Shown here in pieces: positions 33,006 through 43,912 of a stretch of DNA of 64,000 nucleotides (the stretch's first letter is position 1; each line of letters starts with the position of its first letter). The notes beneath the pieces were generated by a model that saw only the letters and a program-made list of their open reading frames with translations, was not told the origin of the DNA and made no database searches. A program made the position numbers and the translations under genes. This DNA is from Magnetospirillum sp. ME-1. Lineage in GTDB: Bacteria; Pseudomonadota; Alphaproteobacteria; Rhodospirillales; Magnetospirillaceae. The DNA lies in assembly GCF_002105535.1 (NCBI RefSeq), contig NZ_CP015848.1, forward strand, positions 1,364,907-1,428,906. Direction: 5' to 3'.

Positions 33006-34190
33006 ATGAGTGACGCCACGTTCCTCGACTGGCCCTTTCTCGACGAGTCCCACCGCGCGTTCGCCGCGTCGCTCGAGGCCTGGGCCGACACCACCCTCCC
33101 AGCGGTGTGTCCCGAGGACGAGGCGCACGGCCCCGCCATGGACCAGACCGCCCGACGCCTGGTAACGGCTCTGGGACAGGCGGGGTTCCTGAAGGCGGCC
33201 ATTCCGGCCGCCCACGGCGGGCGGGCAAAGGATTTCGATGTCCGGGCGCTGTGCCTGGGCCGCGAGATCCTGGCCCGCCATGCCGGTCTTGCCGATTTCG
33301 CCTTCGCCATGCAGGGGCTTGGCAGCGCCGCCATCACCCTGTTCGGCAATCAGGAACAACAAGCACGCTACCTGCCCAAGGTGGGCACCGGTGAATACAT
33401 CGCCGCCTTCGCCATCTCCGAGGCCGATGCCGGTTCCGACGTGGGCGCCATGACCACCAGGGCGGTGCTGGACGGCGACCACTACGTCATCAATGGTGCC
33501 AAGACCTGGATCTCCAATGCCGGCCTGGCCGATTTCTACACCGTCTTCGCCCGCATCGGCGACGAGCCGGGGGCCAAGACTCTGGCGGCCTTCGTGGTGG
33601 ATGCCGCGACGCCGGGCCTTTCCGTGTCCGAGCGCATCGACGTCATCGCCCCCCATCCACTGGGCTCGCTGAAATTCGACAACATGCGGGTGCCCGCCGC
33701 CAACATGCTGGGTAAGCCCGGCGACGGCTTCAAGGTGGCCATGAGCGTGCTGGACGTGTTCCGCACCACGGTGGGCGCCGCCGCCCTGGGCTTTGCCCGG
33801 CGCGCCATGGACGAGGCGCTGGCCCGCTCGGTCAAACGCAAGGCCTTCGGTTCGCGCTTGGCCGATTTCCAGCTGATCCAGGCCAAGATCGCCGACATGG
33901 CGGTGGCCGTCGATACCTCGGCCCTGCTGATCTACCGCTCGGCGTGGACCAAGGACACCAAGGGCGGGCGTGTGACGCGGGAAGCTTCCATGGCCAAGCT
34001 GTGGGCCACCGAGCAGGCCCAGATGGTCATCGACCAGGCGGTTCAGATCTTCGGCGGCCTGGGCGTGATCAGCGGCATGATGGTGGAACAGCTCTATCGC
34101 GAAATCCGCGCGCTTCGTATCTATGAAGGCACCAGCGAGATCCAGAAACTGGTGATCGCCTCCAAGGTCTATGAAGGGTTGACCCTATGA
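33006..34190 (+). CDS. Acyl-CoA dehydrogenase
   Basis: A 394-residue FAD enzyme. [16 protein letters not shown] and [18 protein letters not shown] are the FAD-binding signatures and [13 protein letters not shown] holds catalytic Glu374. The N-terminal [14 protein letters not shown] resembles, from memory, dehydrogenases of 2-aminobenzoyl-CoA-type clusters. ATG 33006 has AAGGA upstream. Its stop overlaps the next SDR start (ATGA). Confidence 0.93.
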   Translation: MSDATFLDWPFLDESHRAFAASLEAWADTTLPAVCPEDEAHGPAMDQTARRLVTALGQAGFLKAAIPAAHGGRAKDFDVRALCLGREILARHAGLADFAFAMQGLGSAAITLFGNQEQQARYLPKVGTGEYIAAFAISEADAGSDVGAMTTRAVLDGDHYVINGAKTWISNAGLADFYTVFARIGDEPGAKTLAAFVVDAATPGLSVSERIDVIAPHPLGSLKFDNMRVPAANMLGKPGDGFKVAMSVLDVFRTTVGAAALGFARRAMDEALARSVKRKAFGSRLADFQLIQAKIADMAVAVDTSALLIYRSAWTKDTKGGRVTREASMAKLWATEQAQMVIDQAVQIFGGLGVISGMMVEQLYREIRALRIYEGTSEIQKLVIASKVYEGLTL

Positions 34191-34960
34191 TGGGTGATTC
34201 CAGGCCGCTTGCCGGCCGTCATGCCCTGGTCACCGGCGGCGGGCGCGGCATCGGCGCCGCCATCGCGCGGCAATTGCTGGTGCTGGGCGCATCCGTCACC
34301 ATAACGGGGCGCGACCAAAGGCGCCTGGACGAGGCGGCCGCCGCCACGGGCTGCCAGGGGCTGGCCGTGGACGTCACCGACCCGGCTGCCATCCGGAACG
34401 GCTTCGTCAAGGCCTCCGAGGCGCTGGGCCCCATCGCCATCCTGGTCAACAATGCCGGCATCGCCAAGGCGGCCCCCTTCGCCCGGACCGACCTCGCCCT
34501 GTGGAACGACATCCTGAACACCGATCTGACCGGCGCTTTCCTCTGCACCCAGGCGGCGCTGCCCCACATGCTGACGGCCGGATGGGGCAGGGTGGTCAAC
34601 GTGGCCTCCACCGCCGGCCTGACCGGCATGGCCTATTGCGCCGCCTATTGCGCCGCCAAGCATGGGCTGGTGGGTATGACCCGCGCCCTGGCGGTTGAAC
34701 TGGCCGCCAAGCCGGTGACGGTCAACGCCGTCTGCCCCGGCTATACCGAGACCGATATCGTCGAGGAGACCATCGCCAACATCGTCGCCAAGACGGGCCG
34801 CACGCGGGACGAGGCTTTGGCCCAGCTGGTCGCCTCCAACCCGCAGAAGCGCCTGATCAAGCCGGAAGAGGTGGCCGAGGCGGTGGCCTGGCTGTGCCTG
34901 CCCGGCTCGGCCTCCATCACCGGCCAAAGCATCGCGGTGGCGGGCGGAGAGTTGATGTAG
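34187..34960 (+). CDS. SDR-family dehydrogenase
   Basis: A 257-residue classical SDR with cofactor loop VTGGGRGIG (15-23), NNAG (88-91), catalytic Ser141, Tyr154 and Lys158, and [13 protein letters not shown]. It would oxidise a second hydroxyl intermediate in the pathway. It is translationally coupled to the dehydrogenase gene. A second in-frame ATG directly follows the first, so the start may be 34190. Confidence 0.92.
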   Translation: MMGDSRPLAGRHALVTGGGRGIGAAIARQLLVLGASVTITGRDQRRLDEAAAATGCQGLAVDVTDPAAIRNGFVKASEALGPIAILVNNAGIAKAAPFARTDLALWNDILNTDLTGAFLCTQAALPHMLTAGWGRVVNVASTAGLTGMAYCAAYCAAKHGLVGMTRALAVELAAKPVTVNAVCPGYTETDIVEETIANIVAKTGRTRDEALAQLVASNPQKRLIKPEEVAEAVAWLCLPGSASITGQSIAVAGGELM

Positions 34961-35028
34961 AGGTTGACGGGCTTACCCGGTCGGGGTAGTCCGACTTTCA
35001 AATTCCTCCAACCGGGGCGGGACGCCGA

Positions 35029-35706
35029 ATGGATAACAAGCCGGGTGCGGTTCACGACGTCAAGGCCCAGGTCAGCGACGAGGCGCTGGTCGCGAGACGG
35101 CGCGGCCAGATCATCGCCGCGGCGGTGGAGCTGTTCTCGCACCAGGGCTTCTACCGCACCACCATTCAGGACGTGGCCAAGAAGGCGGGCGTCTCGGCCG
35201 GGCTGATCTATCAGTATGTCAGCGACAAGGAGGACGTGCTGCTGCTCGCCCTGCTGTCGGTGCTGGAATCCTACAAGCACGAGATCCCGGCGGCGCTGGA
35301 AGGACTGTCGGACCCGCTCGAGCGCTTCCAGGCGGCCATCCGCGCCTATTGCCGGGTGGTGGACCAGCGGCGCGAGGCCACCGTGCTGGCCTACCGCTCC
35401 ACCAAGTCGCTGCCCGACGACCGCCGGCAATTGATCAAGGATTGCGAGATCGAGACCAACGGCATGATCGCCGCCTGCCTCGCCGATTGCATCCGGTGCG
35501 GGCTGATGCGCGACGTCAACGTGGAACTGGTGACCTACAAGCTGGTCACCTTCGCCCATTCCTGGGCCTTGAAGCACTGGCGGCTCAAGGAACAGTGCGG
35601 GTTGGAGGAATACGTGGCCGAGGGTCTGGACTTCTTCGCCCACGCCCTGCTGACGCCAAAGGGCTGGAAAGCCTGGGAGAAGCTTGTCGGCCCCACGACT
35701 GGTTGA
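35029..35706 (+). CDS. TetR-family regulator, FadR-like
   Basis: A 225-residue repressor. The HTH is residues 23-70 (RRGQIIAAAVELFSHQGFY, TTIQDVAKKAGVSAGLIYQY). The C-terminal helical domain (LERFQAAIRAYCRVVDQRRE) probably binds an acyl-CoA effector. It follows the catabolic operon by 68 bp on the same strand. The three TGAATG boxes at 30469-30542 are its probable targets; no copy was found in front of its own gene. Confidence 0.9.
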   Translation: MDNKPGAVHDVKAQVSDEALVARRRGQIIAAAVELFSHQGFYRTTIQDVAKKAGVSAGLIYQYVSDKEDVLLLALLSVLESYKHEIPAALEGLSDPLERFQAAIRAYCRVVDQRREATVLAYRSTKSLPDDRRQLIKDCEIETNGMIAACLADCIRCGLMRDVNVELVTYKLVTFAHSWALKHWRLKEQCGLEEYVAEGLDFFAHALLTPKGWKAWEKLVGPTTG

Positions 35707-35730
35707 CGCCTTCGGCTCATCGGGTACTAT
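35703..35730 (+). promoter_or_regulatory. Putative sigma-70 promoter of parC
   Basis: TTGACG (35703-35708), 16-bp spacer, TACTAT (35725-35730). The -35 hexamer overlaps the tetR stop codon. A GGGGAG ribosome site and ATG 35758 follow. Confidence 0.5.
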
Positions 35731-35757
35731 ATCTGGCTCAAAATCCAGGGGAGTCCC

Positions 35758-37980
35758 ATGACCCAGCCCGCCGTGACCGGCGAAATCCGCGAGACGCCGC
35801 TTGCCGAGGCATTGGGCGAGCGCTATCTCGCCTACGCCATGTCCACCATCGTGTCGCGCTCGCTGCCCGATGTGCGCGACGGGCTGAAGCCGGTGCATCG
35901 CCGTCTGCTGTTCGCCATGCGCCAGCTGAAGCTGGACCCCGGCGGCGGCTTCAAGAAGTGCGCCCGCGTGGTCGGCGACGTCATCGGTAAGTACCATCCC
36001 CATGGCGACGTGGCCGTCTATGACACCCTGGTGCGTCTGGCCCAGGATTTCGCCGTGCGCTATCCCCTGGTGGAAGGCCAGGGCAATTTCGGCAATATCG
36101 ACGGCGATAACGCGGCGGCCATGCGGTACACCGAGGCCAAGCTGACCGAGGTGGCCGCCGCCCTGATGGAAGGGCTCGACGAGGATTGCGTCGATTACCG
36201 CCCCACCTATGACGGCACCGAGGAAGAGCCGGTGGTCATGCCGGCGGCCTTTCCCAACCTGCTGGCCAACGGCGCGGCGGGCATCGCGGTGGGCATGGCG
36301 ACCAGTATTCCGCCCCACAATGTGGGCGAGATCTGCGACGCGCTGGACCATCTGATCGCCAGGCCGGAATGCGACGTGGACGAGCTGATCGCCCATATGC
36401 CCGGCCCGGATTTCCCCACCGGCGGCGTGCTGGTGGAAACCAGCGCCGCCATCACCGAGGCCTACCGCACCGGCAAGGGCGGTTTCCGGGTACGGGCCAA
36501 ATGGGCGGTGGAAAAGCTGTCCCACGGCCTCTACCAGATCGTCATCACCGAGATCCCCTATCAGGTGCAGAAGTCGAAGCTGATCGAGAAGATCGCCGAG
36601 CTTCTGTCCGAGAAGAAGCTGCCGCTGCTGGCCGACATCAGGGACGAATCCGCCGAGGACATCCGGCTGGTGCTGGAGCCCAGGAACCGCACGGTCGAGG
36701 CCGAGCTGGTGATGGAGCAGCTGTTCCGCCAGACCGACCTGGAATCGCGCTTCTCCCTCAACATGAACGTGCTGGACGCGCAGGCGGTGCCGCGCGTCAT
36801 GAATCTCAAGGAGGTGCTGCGCGCCTTCCTCGACCACCGCATGGTGGTGCTGGAACGCCGCGCCCGGCATCGGCTGGAAAAGATCGCCAAGCGCCTGGAG
36901 GTGCTGGAAGGCTTCCTCAAGGTCTATGCCGATCTGGACAAGGTCATCAAGATCATCCGCTTCGCCGACGAGCCCAAGGCCGAGCTGATCAAGACCTTCA
37001 AGCTGTCCGAGGTGCAGGCCGAGGCCATCCTCAACATGCGCCTGCGGAGCTTGAACAAGCTGCAGGAACTGGAGATCAAGACCGAGCACGCCGAATTGTC
37101 GGCGGAAAAGGCCGATCTCGAGGCCCTTCTGGCCGACGAGTCGCGCCGCTGGGCCGCCATCGCCGCCCAGAACGCCGAGACCCGCAAGGCCTTCGGCGCC
37201 ACCACCAAGCTGGGCAAGCGCCGGACCGAGCTGGGCGACGCCCCTTCCGCCGTGGTGGTGCCCATCGAGGCCTATGTGGAGCGCGAGGCCATCACCATGG
37301 TCCTGTCCGAGAAGGGCTGGATCAGGGCGCTGAAAGGCCATTCCGACAACCCGGAAGCGCTGAAGTTCAAGGAAGGCGACCAGCTGGGATTCCTGCTCAA
37401 GGCCTGGACCACCGACAAGATCCTGGTCTTCGCCACCGATGGTCGCTTCTACACCATCGGCGGCGACAAACTGCCGTCGGGACGCGGCCATGGCGAGCCC
37501 CTGCGCCTGATGATCGATCTGGCCGGCGACGTGGACATCGCCGCCGTGCTGGTCCACAAGCCCGGGCGCAAGCTGCTGGTGGCCACCAATTCCGATCGCG
37601 GCTTCGTGGTCGAGGAGAACGAGGTCCTGGCCCAGACCCGGGCCGGCAAGATGGTCCTCAACTGCGCCGATGGCGAGAAGGCCAAATTCTGCCTGCCCAT
37701 GGAGGGTGACGCCGTCGCCGTCATCGGCGAGAACCGCAAGCTGCTGGTGTTCATGGCCGAGGAAATTCCGGTGATGAGCCGGGGCAGGGGCGTCATCTTG
37801 CAGAAGTACCGCGACGGCGGCATCTCCGACATCAAGGTCTTCACCCTGGCCGAGGGCTTGAGCTGGCCGCTGGGCGAACGTACCCGCACGGAAGCGGACC
37901 TCACCCCCTGGCTGGGCAAGCGCGCCTCGGTCGGCCGCCTGCCGCCCACCGGATTCCCCCGGAACAATAAATTCTCCTGA
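35758..37980 (+). CDS. parC: DNA topoisomerase IV subunit A
   Basis: A 740-residue type IIA topoisomerase subunit that cuts and rejoins DNA to separate daughter chromosomes. Catalytic Tyr124 lies in [11 protein letters not shown] and the winged helix precedes it ([26 protein letters not shown]). The C-terminal beta-pinwheel begins near residue 500. The length fits ParC better than GyrA (about 900). At the quinolone-resistance positions Val85 and Asp89 stand where E. coli ParC has Ser80 and Glu84. Confidence 0.95.
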   Translation: MTQPAVTGEIRETPLAEALGERYLAYAMSTIVSRSLPDVRDGLKPVHRRLLFAMRQLKLDPGGGFKKCARVVGDVIGKYHPHGDVAVYDTLVRLAQDFAVRYPLVEGQGNFGNIDGDNAAAMRYTEAKLTEVAAALMEGLDEDCVDYRPTYDGTEEEPVVMPAAFPNLLANGAAGIAVGMATSIPPHNVGEICDALDHLIARPECDVDELIAHMPGPDFPTGGVLVETSAAITEAYRTGKGGFRVRAKWAVEKLSHGLYQIVITEIPYQVQKSKLIEKIAELLSEKKLPLLADIRDESAEDIRLVLEPRNRTVEAELVMEQLFRQTDLESRFSLNMNVLDAQAVPRVMNLKEVLRAFLDHRMVVLERRARHRLEKIAKRLEVLEGFLKVYADLDKVIKIIRFADEPKAELIKTFKLSEVQAEAILNMRLRSLNKLQELEIKTEHAELSAEKADLEALLADESRRWAAIAAQNAETRKAFGATTKLGKRRTELGDAPSAVVVPIEAYVEREAITMVLSEKGWIRALKGHSDNPEALKFKEGDQLGFLLKAWTTDKILVFATDGRFYTIGGDKLPSGRGHGEPLRLMIDLAGDVDIAAVLVHKPGRKLLVATNSDRGFVVEENEVLAQTRAGKMVLNCADGEKAKFCLPMEGDAVAVIGENRKLLVFMAEEIPVMSRGRGVILQKYRDGGISDIKVFTLAEGLSWPLGERTRTEADLTPWLGKRASVGRLPPTGFPRNNKFS

Positions 37981-37990
37981 TCCGATGGCA

Positions 37991-38092
37991 TGTCATCCCG
38001 AGGCGTAGCCGAGGGATCTCCGCCTGGAACGATGGAGCCGATTCGGAAAAGCCGTGCCAGGATGAGATCCCTCACATTCGTTCGGGATGACA
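37991..38092. repeat. Dispersed palindromic repeat, family A copy 2
   Basis: A 102-bp copy with TGTCATCCCGA / TCGGGATGACA ends and GAGGGATCTC / GAGATCCCTC inner arms. It lies just after parC, between it and the TRAP receptor gene. Confidence 0.9.
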
Positions 38093-38100
38093 GTGACCGC

Positions 38101-38118
38101 ATTACGGTTTTCCGTAAT
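38101..38118. promoter_or_regulatory. Palindrome ATTACGG-TTTT-CCGTAAT before the TRAP receptor
   Basis: Seven-base perfect arms around TTTT. It lies about 90 bp before the receptor gene, upstream of a TTGCGT / TAGGAT promoter-like pair (about 38129-38156). It may be the operator of an unlinked regulator. Confidence 0.4.
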
Positions 38119-38186
38119 GGCCGTCGCGTTGCGTCCCCCTTGCATTGGTGTAGGATAATTTCCACCTGATCCGGATCAACCGGTAA

Positions 38187-39305
<1,119 letters not shown>

Positions 39306-39327
39306 TCTCGGGCACGCCCGCAAAAGG

Positions 39328-39359
39328 AAAGCCCCGCACCTTTCGGTGCGGGGCTTTTT
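39328..39359. terminator. Bidirectional terminator between TRAP genes
   Basis: AAA-GCCCCGCACC, loop TTTC, GGTGCGGGGC-TTTTT. It is a 10-bp GC stem extended by A/T pairs and works on paper in both directions. It lies between the stops of dctP (39305) and dctM (39379). Confidence 0.92.
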
Positions 39360-39378
39360 CGTTGCTCCCGGGTCGGGG

Positions 39379-40839
39379 TTACTTGCTGTCGGGACCGCCA
39401 TACATGCCGCCGCCGAATTCGCCCTGCGGTACCTCGATCTGGATTTTCGAGGTATCGACGGCGCTGGCCTTGTCGATGCCGCCGGTGACCAGGTCGGGGA
39501 AGGCGATGACGAGGCCGACCATGATGATCTGGATGACCACGAACGGAACGGCGCCCCAGTAGATCTGGCCGGTGGTGATCTTGGGCGTCAGCTTGCCGGT
39601 GATCTTGTCCACGTAATCGGTCTTGGGCGCCACGGAGCGCAGGTAGAACAGCGCGAAGCCGAAGGGCGGGTGCATGAACGAGGTCTGCATGTTGACGCCC
39701 AGCAGCACGCCGAACCAGATCAGGTCGATGCCCAGCTTTTCGGCCACCGGCCCCAGCAGGGGGACCAGGATGAAGGCCAGCTCGAAGAAATCGAGGAAGA
39801 AGGCCAGCACGAACATCAAGACGTTGACGAAGATCAGGAACCCCAGCTTGCCGCCCGGCAGGCCGGTCAGCAGGTGCTCGACCCACAGATCGCCGTTGAC
39901 GCCGCGGAACACCAGGCCGAACACGGTGGAGCCCACCAGGATGAACACCACGAAGCACGACAGCTTGGCGGTGGTGTCCATGGCCTGGCGCATCAGGCTC
40001 CAGTCCAGCTTGCGCTTCATCAGGGCCAGGATCATGGCGCCCGCCGCCCCCATGGCGCCGCCCTCGGTGGGAGTGGCGACGCCGATGAAGATGGTGCCCA
40101 GGACCAGGAAGATCAGGATCAGCGGCGGCACCAGGCAGGTCACGGTGCGCACCAGCAGGGCCATGCCGCGCAGGGAGCGCGCCTCAGGCGGCAGGGCAGG
40201 GGCGAAGTCCGGCTTGATCATGGTGACCAGGAAGATGAAGCCGGCGTAAAGGCCGGTCAGCACGAAGCCGGGGAGGAAGGCGCCCTGGTACATGTCGCCC
40301 ACCGAACGGCCCAACTGGTCGGCCATGATGATGAGGACCAGGGACGGCGGGATGATCTGGGCCAATGTGCCGGATGCGGCGATGACGCCCGACGCGATGC
40401 GGCGGTCATAGCCGTAGCGCAGCATGATGGGCAGCGAGATCAGGCCCATGGAAATCACCGAGGCGGCCACCACGCCGGTGGTCGCCGCCAGCAGGGCGCC
40501 GACGAAGACCACCGCATAGGCCAGACCGCCGCGGATGGGGCCGAACAGCTGGCCGATGGTGTCCAGCAGGTCTTCCGCCATGCCTGATCGTTCGAGGATC
40601 AGGCCCATGAAGGTGAAGAACGGAATGGCCAGCAGGGTGTCGTTGCGCATGATGCCGAAGATGCGCTCGGGCAACGCCTGGAACAGGCTGGCGTTCAAGA
40701 GGCCCAGCTCGATCCCCACCAGGCCGAAGACGATGCCGTTGGCCGCCAGCGCGAAGGCCACCGGATAGCCGACCAGCAGGAAGAACACCAGCGCCGCGAA
40801 CATCAGCGGCGCCATGTTGGCGATCAGGAATTGGGTCAT
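39379..40839 (-). CDS. dctM: TRAP transporter large permease
   Basis: A 486-residue membrane subunit with about 12-13 helices that carries the transport path, coupled to the Na+ or H+ gradient. PFFTFMGLILERSGMAEDLL, AASGTLAQIIPPSLVLI and ATPTEGGAMGAAGAM are the DctM signatures. The start overlaps the dctQ stop (ATGA). The C-terminal 60 residues run past the last helix and are unusually long and charged (KASAVDTSKIQIEVPQGEFG). Confidence 0.94.
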   Translation of the reverse strand: MTQFLIANMAPLMFAALVFFLLVGYPVAFALAANGIVFGLVGIELGLLNASLFQALPERIFGIMRNDTLLAIPFFTFMGLILERSGMAEDLLDTIGQLFGPIRGGLAYAVVFVGALLAATTGVVAASVISMGLISLPIMLRYGYDRRIASGVIAASGTLAQIIPPSLVLIIMADQLGRSVGDMYQGAFLPGFVLTGLYAGFIFLVTMIKPDFAPALPPEARSLRGMALLVRTVTCLVPPLILIFLVLGTIFIGVATPTEGGAMGAAGAMILALMKRKLDWSLMRQAMDTTAKLSCFVVFILVGSTVFGLVFRGVNGDLWVEHLLTGLPGGKLGFLIFVNVLMFVLAFFLDFFELAFILVPLLGPVAEKLGIDLIWFGVLLGVNMQTSFMHPPFGFALFYLRSVAPKTDYVDKITGKLTPKITTGQIYWGAVPFVVIQIIMVGLVIAFPDLVTGGIDKASAVDTSKIQIEVPQGEFGGGMYGGPDSK

Positions 40840-41399
40840 ACCGCTTCTCCGTCCGCCGAGGTGTGGTGGTGGTGTCCATGGTCGCCGGGATCGGCGAGAT
40901 CACCGGTGAGGATGGCGACCTTCTTGATCAGCTCGGACACGCCTTGCAGCATCAGGAGTGAGAAACCCAACGGAATCATAATCTTGACCGGCCAGCGGAT
41001 CAGGCCGCCGGCGTCCGACGACATCTCCATCGTGGTGAAGGACTGCATGAACATGGGCCAGGACAGGGTCAGGATCAGCAGGGCCATGGGGAACAGGAAG
41101 ACCAGGGTCCCGGCGACGTCGATCCAGATCTGGGTCCGGCGCGACAGGCGGCCGCAGACCACGTCGATGCGGATATGCTCGTTCTTCAGCAGGGTATAGC
41201 CCGAGCACAGCAGGAACACCGTGGCGAACAGGTACCACTGGACCTCGAGCCAGGCGTTGGAACTGTTGGAGAAGATGTAGCGGTAGGTGGCGTTGCCCGA
41301 ACTGACGATCACCATGACGAGGATCAGCCAGTATACGCTCCGCCCGACCCGCTCATTGATCGCGTCAATGAACGAGCTGAGTGCCAGAAGTGGTTTCAA
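40836..41399 (-). CDS. dctQ: TRAP transporter small permease
   Basis: A 187-residue four-helix membrane subunit. FSNSSNAWLEVQWYLFATVF and LKNEHIRIDVVCGRLSRRTQ are the DctQ signatures. The cytoplasmic tail ends in a His-rich run (GDHGHHHHTS) that could bind metal. It is the first gene of a dctQ-dctM operon convergent to the receptor gene. Confidence 0.92.
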   Translation of the reverse strand: MKPLLALSSFIDAINERVGRSVYWLILVMVIVSSGNATYRYIFSNSSNAWLEVQWYLFATVFLLCSGYTLLKNEHIRIDVVCGRLSRRTQIWIDVAGTLVFLFPMALLILTLSWPMFMQSFTTMEMSSDAGGLIRWPVKIMIPLGFSLLMLQGVSELIKKVAILTGDLADPGDHGHHHHTSADGEAV

Positions 41400-41512
41400 C
41401 GCGGAATCCTCCCGATATCCCTGTCGATTCTTTCGGAGCCCGGCTTATGTCGCCGATTCCCCCTGAAATGATGGCATGGCCTCGGACAAGGGCCAATTGT
41501 GGACTTCCGAAC

Positions 41513-42241
41513 TCAGTCATCCACATCCAGCCGCTTCCATCCGTCGGGACCGAAGGCTTCCAGCGGCTGGTAGCGGGTCTTGTACGACATCTTGCGGCTT
41601 TCGGCGATCCAGTAGCCGAGATAGACATAGGGCAGTCCGAGGCGGCGCGCTTCCTCCACCAGCCACAGCACCATGTAGGTGCCCAGGCTGCGGGCCGACA
41701 GATCGGGATCGAAGAAGGAATACACCGCCGACAGGCCGTCGCTCATGCGGTCGGCCAGGCAGGCGGCCGCCAGGTTGCCGTCGGCGTCGCGGAACTCGAC
41801 GATGAAGGTGTCGATGGGGCTGTCCTCGACCATGGAGCGGTAGTCGTAAAAGCCCATCAGGGCCATGTCGCCGCCCGAATGCCGGGATTCCTGGTAGCGG
41901 GCGAACAGGCGGAACTGGTCGGCGGTGGCCCGGGCCGGCACGATGCGCGCCACCAGGCCGCCATTGGCGCGCACGACCTTGCGCATGGTGCGGTCGGGGT
42001 GAAAGCCCTCGGCCACGATGCGCACCGGGACGCAGGCGCTGCAACCGGGGCAGGCCGGGGTATAGGCGATGGAATGGCTGCGGCGGAAGCCGGCGCGCGA
42101 CAGCGCCTCGTGCAAGGTGTCGGCGTCGCTGCCGTTCAGTTCGGTGACGATCTTGCGCTCGAGGCGGCCGGACACGTACGGACAGGGCAGGGGCGCCGTC
42201 GTGAAGAAAAAGTGTGGCCGCTTGAGGGGGAAATGATCCAT
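41513..42241 (-). CDS. bpt: Leucyl/arginyl-tRNA-protein transferase (Bpt/Ate)
   Basis: A 242-residue aminoacyl-tRNA-protein transferase that adds an N-terminal residue (Leu in the bacterial Bpt type) to proteins starting with Asp or Glu, marking them for ClpAP. The N-terminal domain has the CPGCSACVPVRI Cys motif (48-59) and the GNAT-like C-domain has YLGYWIAESRKMSYKTRYQP. It lies downstream of the RDD gene. Confidence 0.93.
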   Translation of the reverse strand: MDHFPLKRPHFFFTTAPLPCPYVSGRLERKIVTELNGSDADTLHEALSRAGFRRSHSIAYTPACPGCSACVPVRIVAEGFHPDRTMRKVVRANGGLVARIVPARATADQFRLFARYQESRHSGGDMALMGFYDYRSMVEDSPIDTFIVEFRDADGNLAAACLADRMSDGLSAVYSFFDPDLSARSLGTYMVLWLVEEARRLGLPYVYLGYWIAESRKMSYKTRYQPLEAFGPDGWKRLDVDD

Positions 42242-42327
42242 GGAAATCCGCTACCCGTCACTGTCCGGCCGAGCCGTCCGGCATATCACATATAGGGGGC
42301 GGCAATCGCCGCCGCCAGACCCCCGAT

Positions 42328-42849
42328 TCAGCCACCCCATTGCGCCGGATCGTTGACCACCACGGTACCGGCCAGCATGTCGTGCACGGTGCGCCGCCGG
42401 GGATTGAACAGCGCCACCAGCAGAATCAGCGAGCCGGTCAGCGCCACCGAACCGTAGAAGCATGCCGTCTGGATGGCGGCCTGCAGCAGGCTGGGGCGGC
42501 CATGGTCGTCGAAGGCGTTGGCGCCCACCGACATCACCCGGATATTGGCCGCCCGCATGCCCAGCGTCGCGGCCCGCTTTCCGCCGATGGTCAGGGTATG
42601 GTAGGCGATGGGGGTCAGCGCCAGGACCAGCATCATCACCGGCCACAGCAGGCCCAGCGTCAGCGCGCCCAGGATGATGGCGGCCATCCACATCATGCCG
42701 ACCAGCAGGCCGACCACCACCAGATCGATGCAATAGGCATAGATGCGCCGGAGGGTGATGCCCATGTAGTAGCGCGGCTGGCCCCAGGGGTCGTTCCATT
42801 CCGGAGCGTGGTCGATGATGCGGGAAAACGGGGTGGGCGGGTTCGCCAT
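42328..42849 (-). CDS. RDD-family membrane protein
   Basis: A 173-residue protein with about three or four helices. RIYAYCIDLVVVGLLVGMMW (38-57) holds the R-x-x-x-x-D pattern of the RDD domain, and GGKRAATLGMRAANIRV follows. Function is unknown in most members; some transport Na+ or organic solutes. It starts nine bases after motB stops, so it may be in the motA-motB operon. Confidence 0.88.
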   Translation of the reverse strand: MANPPTPFSRIIDHAPEWNDPWGQPRYYMGITLRRIYAYCIDLVVVGLLVGMMWMAAIILGALTLGLLWPVMMLVLALTPIAYHTLTIGGKRAATLGMRAANIRVMSVGANAFDDHGRPSLLQAAIQTACFYGSVALTGSLILLVALFNPRRRTVHDMLAGTVVVNDPAQWGG

Positions 42850-42858
42850 GGCGGCGCC

Positions 42859-43893
42859 CTAGCGCCGGGCCGGCGATGCGGCGCCCTTCATGGGAACCGA
42901 CAGGGACTGGGAATCCACCGGTCCCAGATCGTTCTCGCGCAGCAGGATGATGCTGATCCGGCGGTTGCGCAGGCCCTTGGGGTCGTTCTTGTCCAGCGGT
43001 TCCTGGTCGGCCCGTCCGACGATGCGGTCGATGCGCCCTTCCGGCACGCCCGAGGCGATCAGCGCCCGGCGGCTGGCCAGGGCGCGATCGGCCGACAATT
43101 CCCAATTGGTATAGCCCGAGGGGTCGCGGAAGGGGACGGAATCGGTGTGGCCGGAAATGGCGATGCGGTTGTCCGGCAACTGGCGCACCACGCGCGACAC
43201 CAGATCGAGCATGGCCCTGGTGTGGCCGTAGGGTGCGCTGGAGCCCGACGGGAACATGGCCAGTCCCTCCTGATCGGTGATCTGGATGCGCAGGCCTTCC
43301 GGCGTGTTGTCCACCAGCATGGAGCCCTGGAACTGCTTCATTTCCGGAATGCCCTTCATGGCGCCTTCCAGAATTTCCTTGGCCTTGTCGAATTTCTGCT
43401 GCTCGCGTTGGGCCTGGGCCTCCTTGAACTCCTGCTCGGACATGCCGGCGCGGTCCTTGCCCTGGCCCGGTCCCTGGCCTTCGCCCTGGCCGGCGCCCTG
43501 GCCCGGTCCCTGATTGCTCTCGCCGGGATTCTCGGGTTCGAATTCCTTGGAGCCGGTCAGGTCCTCGCCGCCGGGGCCGACGGAGGCGGGGGGCAGGTGC
43601 TGCACCAGGGTGGGCGACGATGTGTTGGAGACCTGGGCGCCTTCGCCGATCACCTTGCCGCCCAGCAGGCCGCCGGCCCCCGACGCGCTCTTGGACGCCA
43701 TGGTGGGGGCGAAATAGTTGGACACGCCGGTCAACTGCTCCTCGGTGACGGCGTTCAACAGCCACAGCAGCAGGAAGAAGGCCATCATGGCGGTCACGAA
43801 GTCGGCATAGGCCACCTTCCAGGCGCCGCCATGGGCACCGCCGGCCACCTTCTTGACCCGTTTGATGATGATCTGCTGACCGCCCTCCGCCAT
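42859..43893 (-). CDS. motB: Flagellar motor stator protein MotB
   Basis: A 344-residue stator subunit. One transmembrane helix (AYADFVTAMMAFFLLLWLLN) carries proton-channel Asp31. The C-terminal OmpA-like peptidoglycan domain has RIAISGHTDSVPFRD and LSADRALASRRALI. Between them is a linker of roughly 130 residues rich in Gly, Gln and Pro (GPGQGAGQGEGQGPGQG). It starts 19 bp after motA. Confidence 0.95.
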   Translation of the reverse strand: MAEGGQQIIIKRVKKVAGGAHGGAWKVAYADFVTAMMAFFLLLWLLNAVTEEQLTGVSNYFAPTMASKSASGAGGLLGGKVIGEGAQVSNTSSPTLVQHLPPASVGPGGEDLTGSKEFEPENPGESNQGPGQGAGQGEGQGPGQGKDRAGMSEQEFKEAQAQREQQKFDKAKEILEGAMKGIPEMKQFQGSMLVDNTPEGLRIQITDQEGLAMFPSGSSAPYGHTRAMLDLVSRVVRQLPDNRIAISGHTDSVPFRDPSGYTNWELSADRALASRRALIASGVPEGRIDRIVGRADQEPLDKNDPKGLRNRRISIILLRENDLGPVDSQSLSVPMKGAASPARR

Positions 43894-43912
43894 GTCCAGC
43901 TGCTCCTACGGA

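Noticed and set aside
34741-37557. A 938-codon open frame on the minus strand across tetR and parC
   Set aside because: It is antisense to clear parC and tetR genes, low in complexity and lacks a ribosome site.
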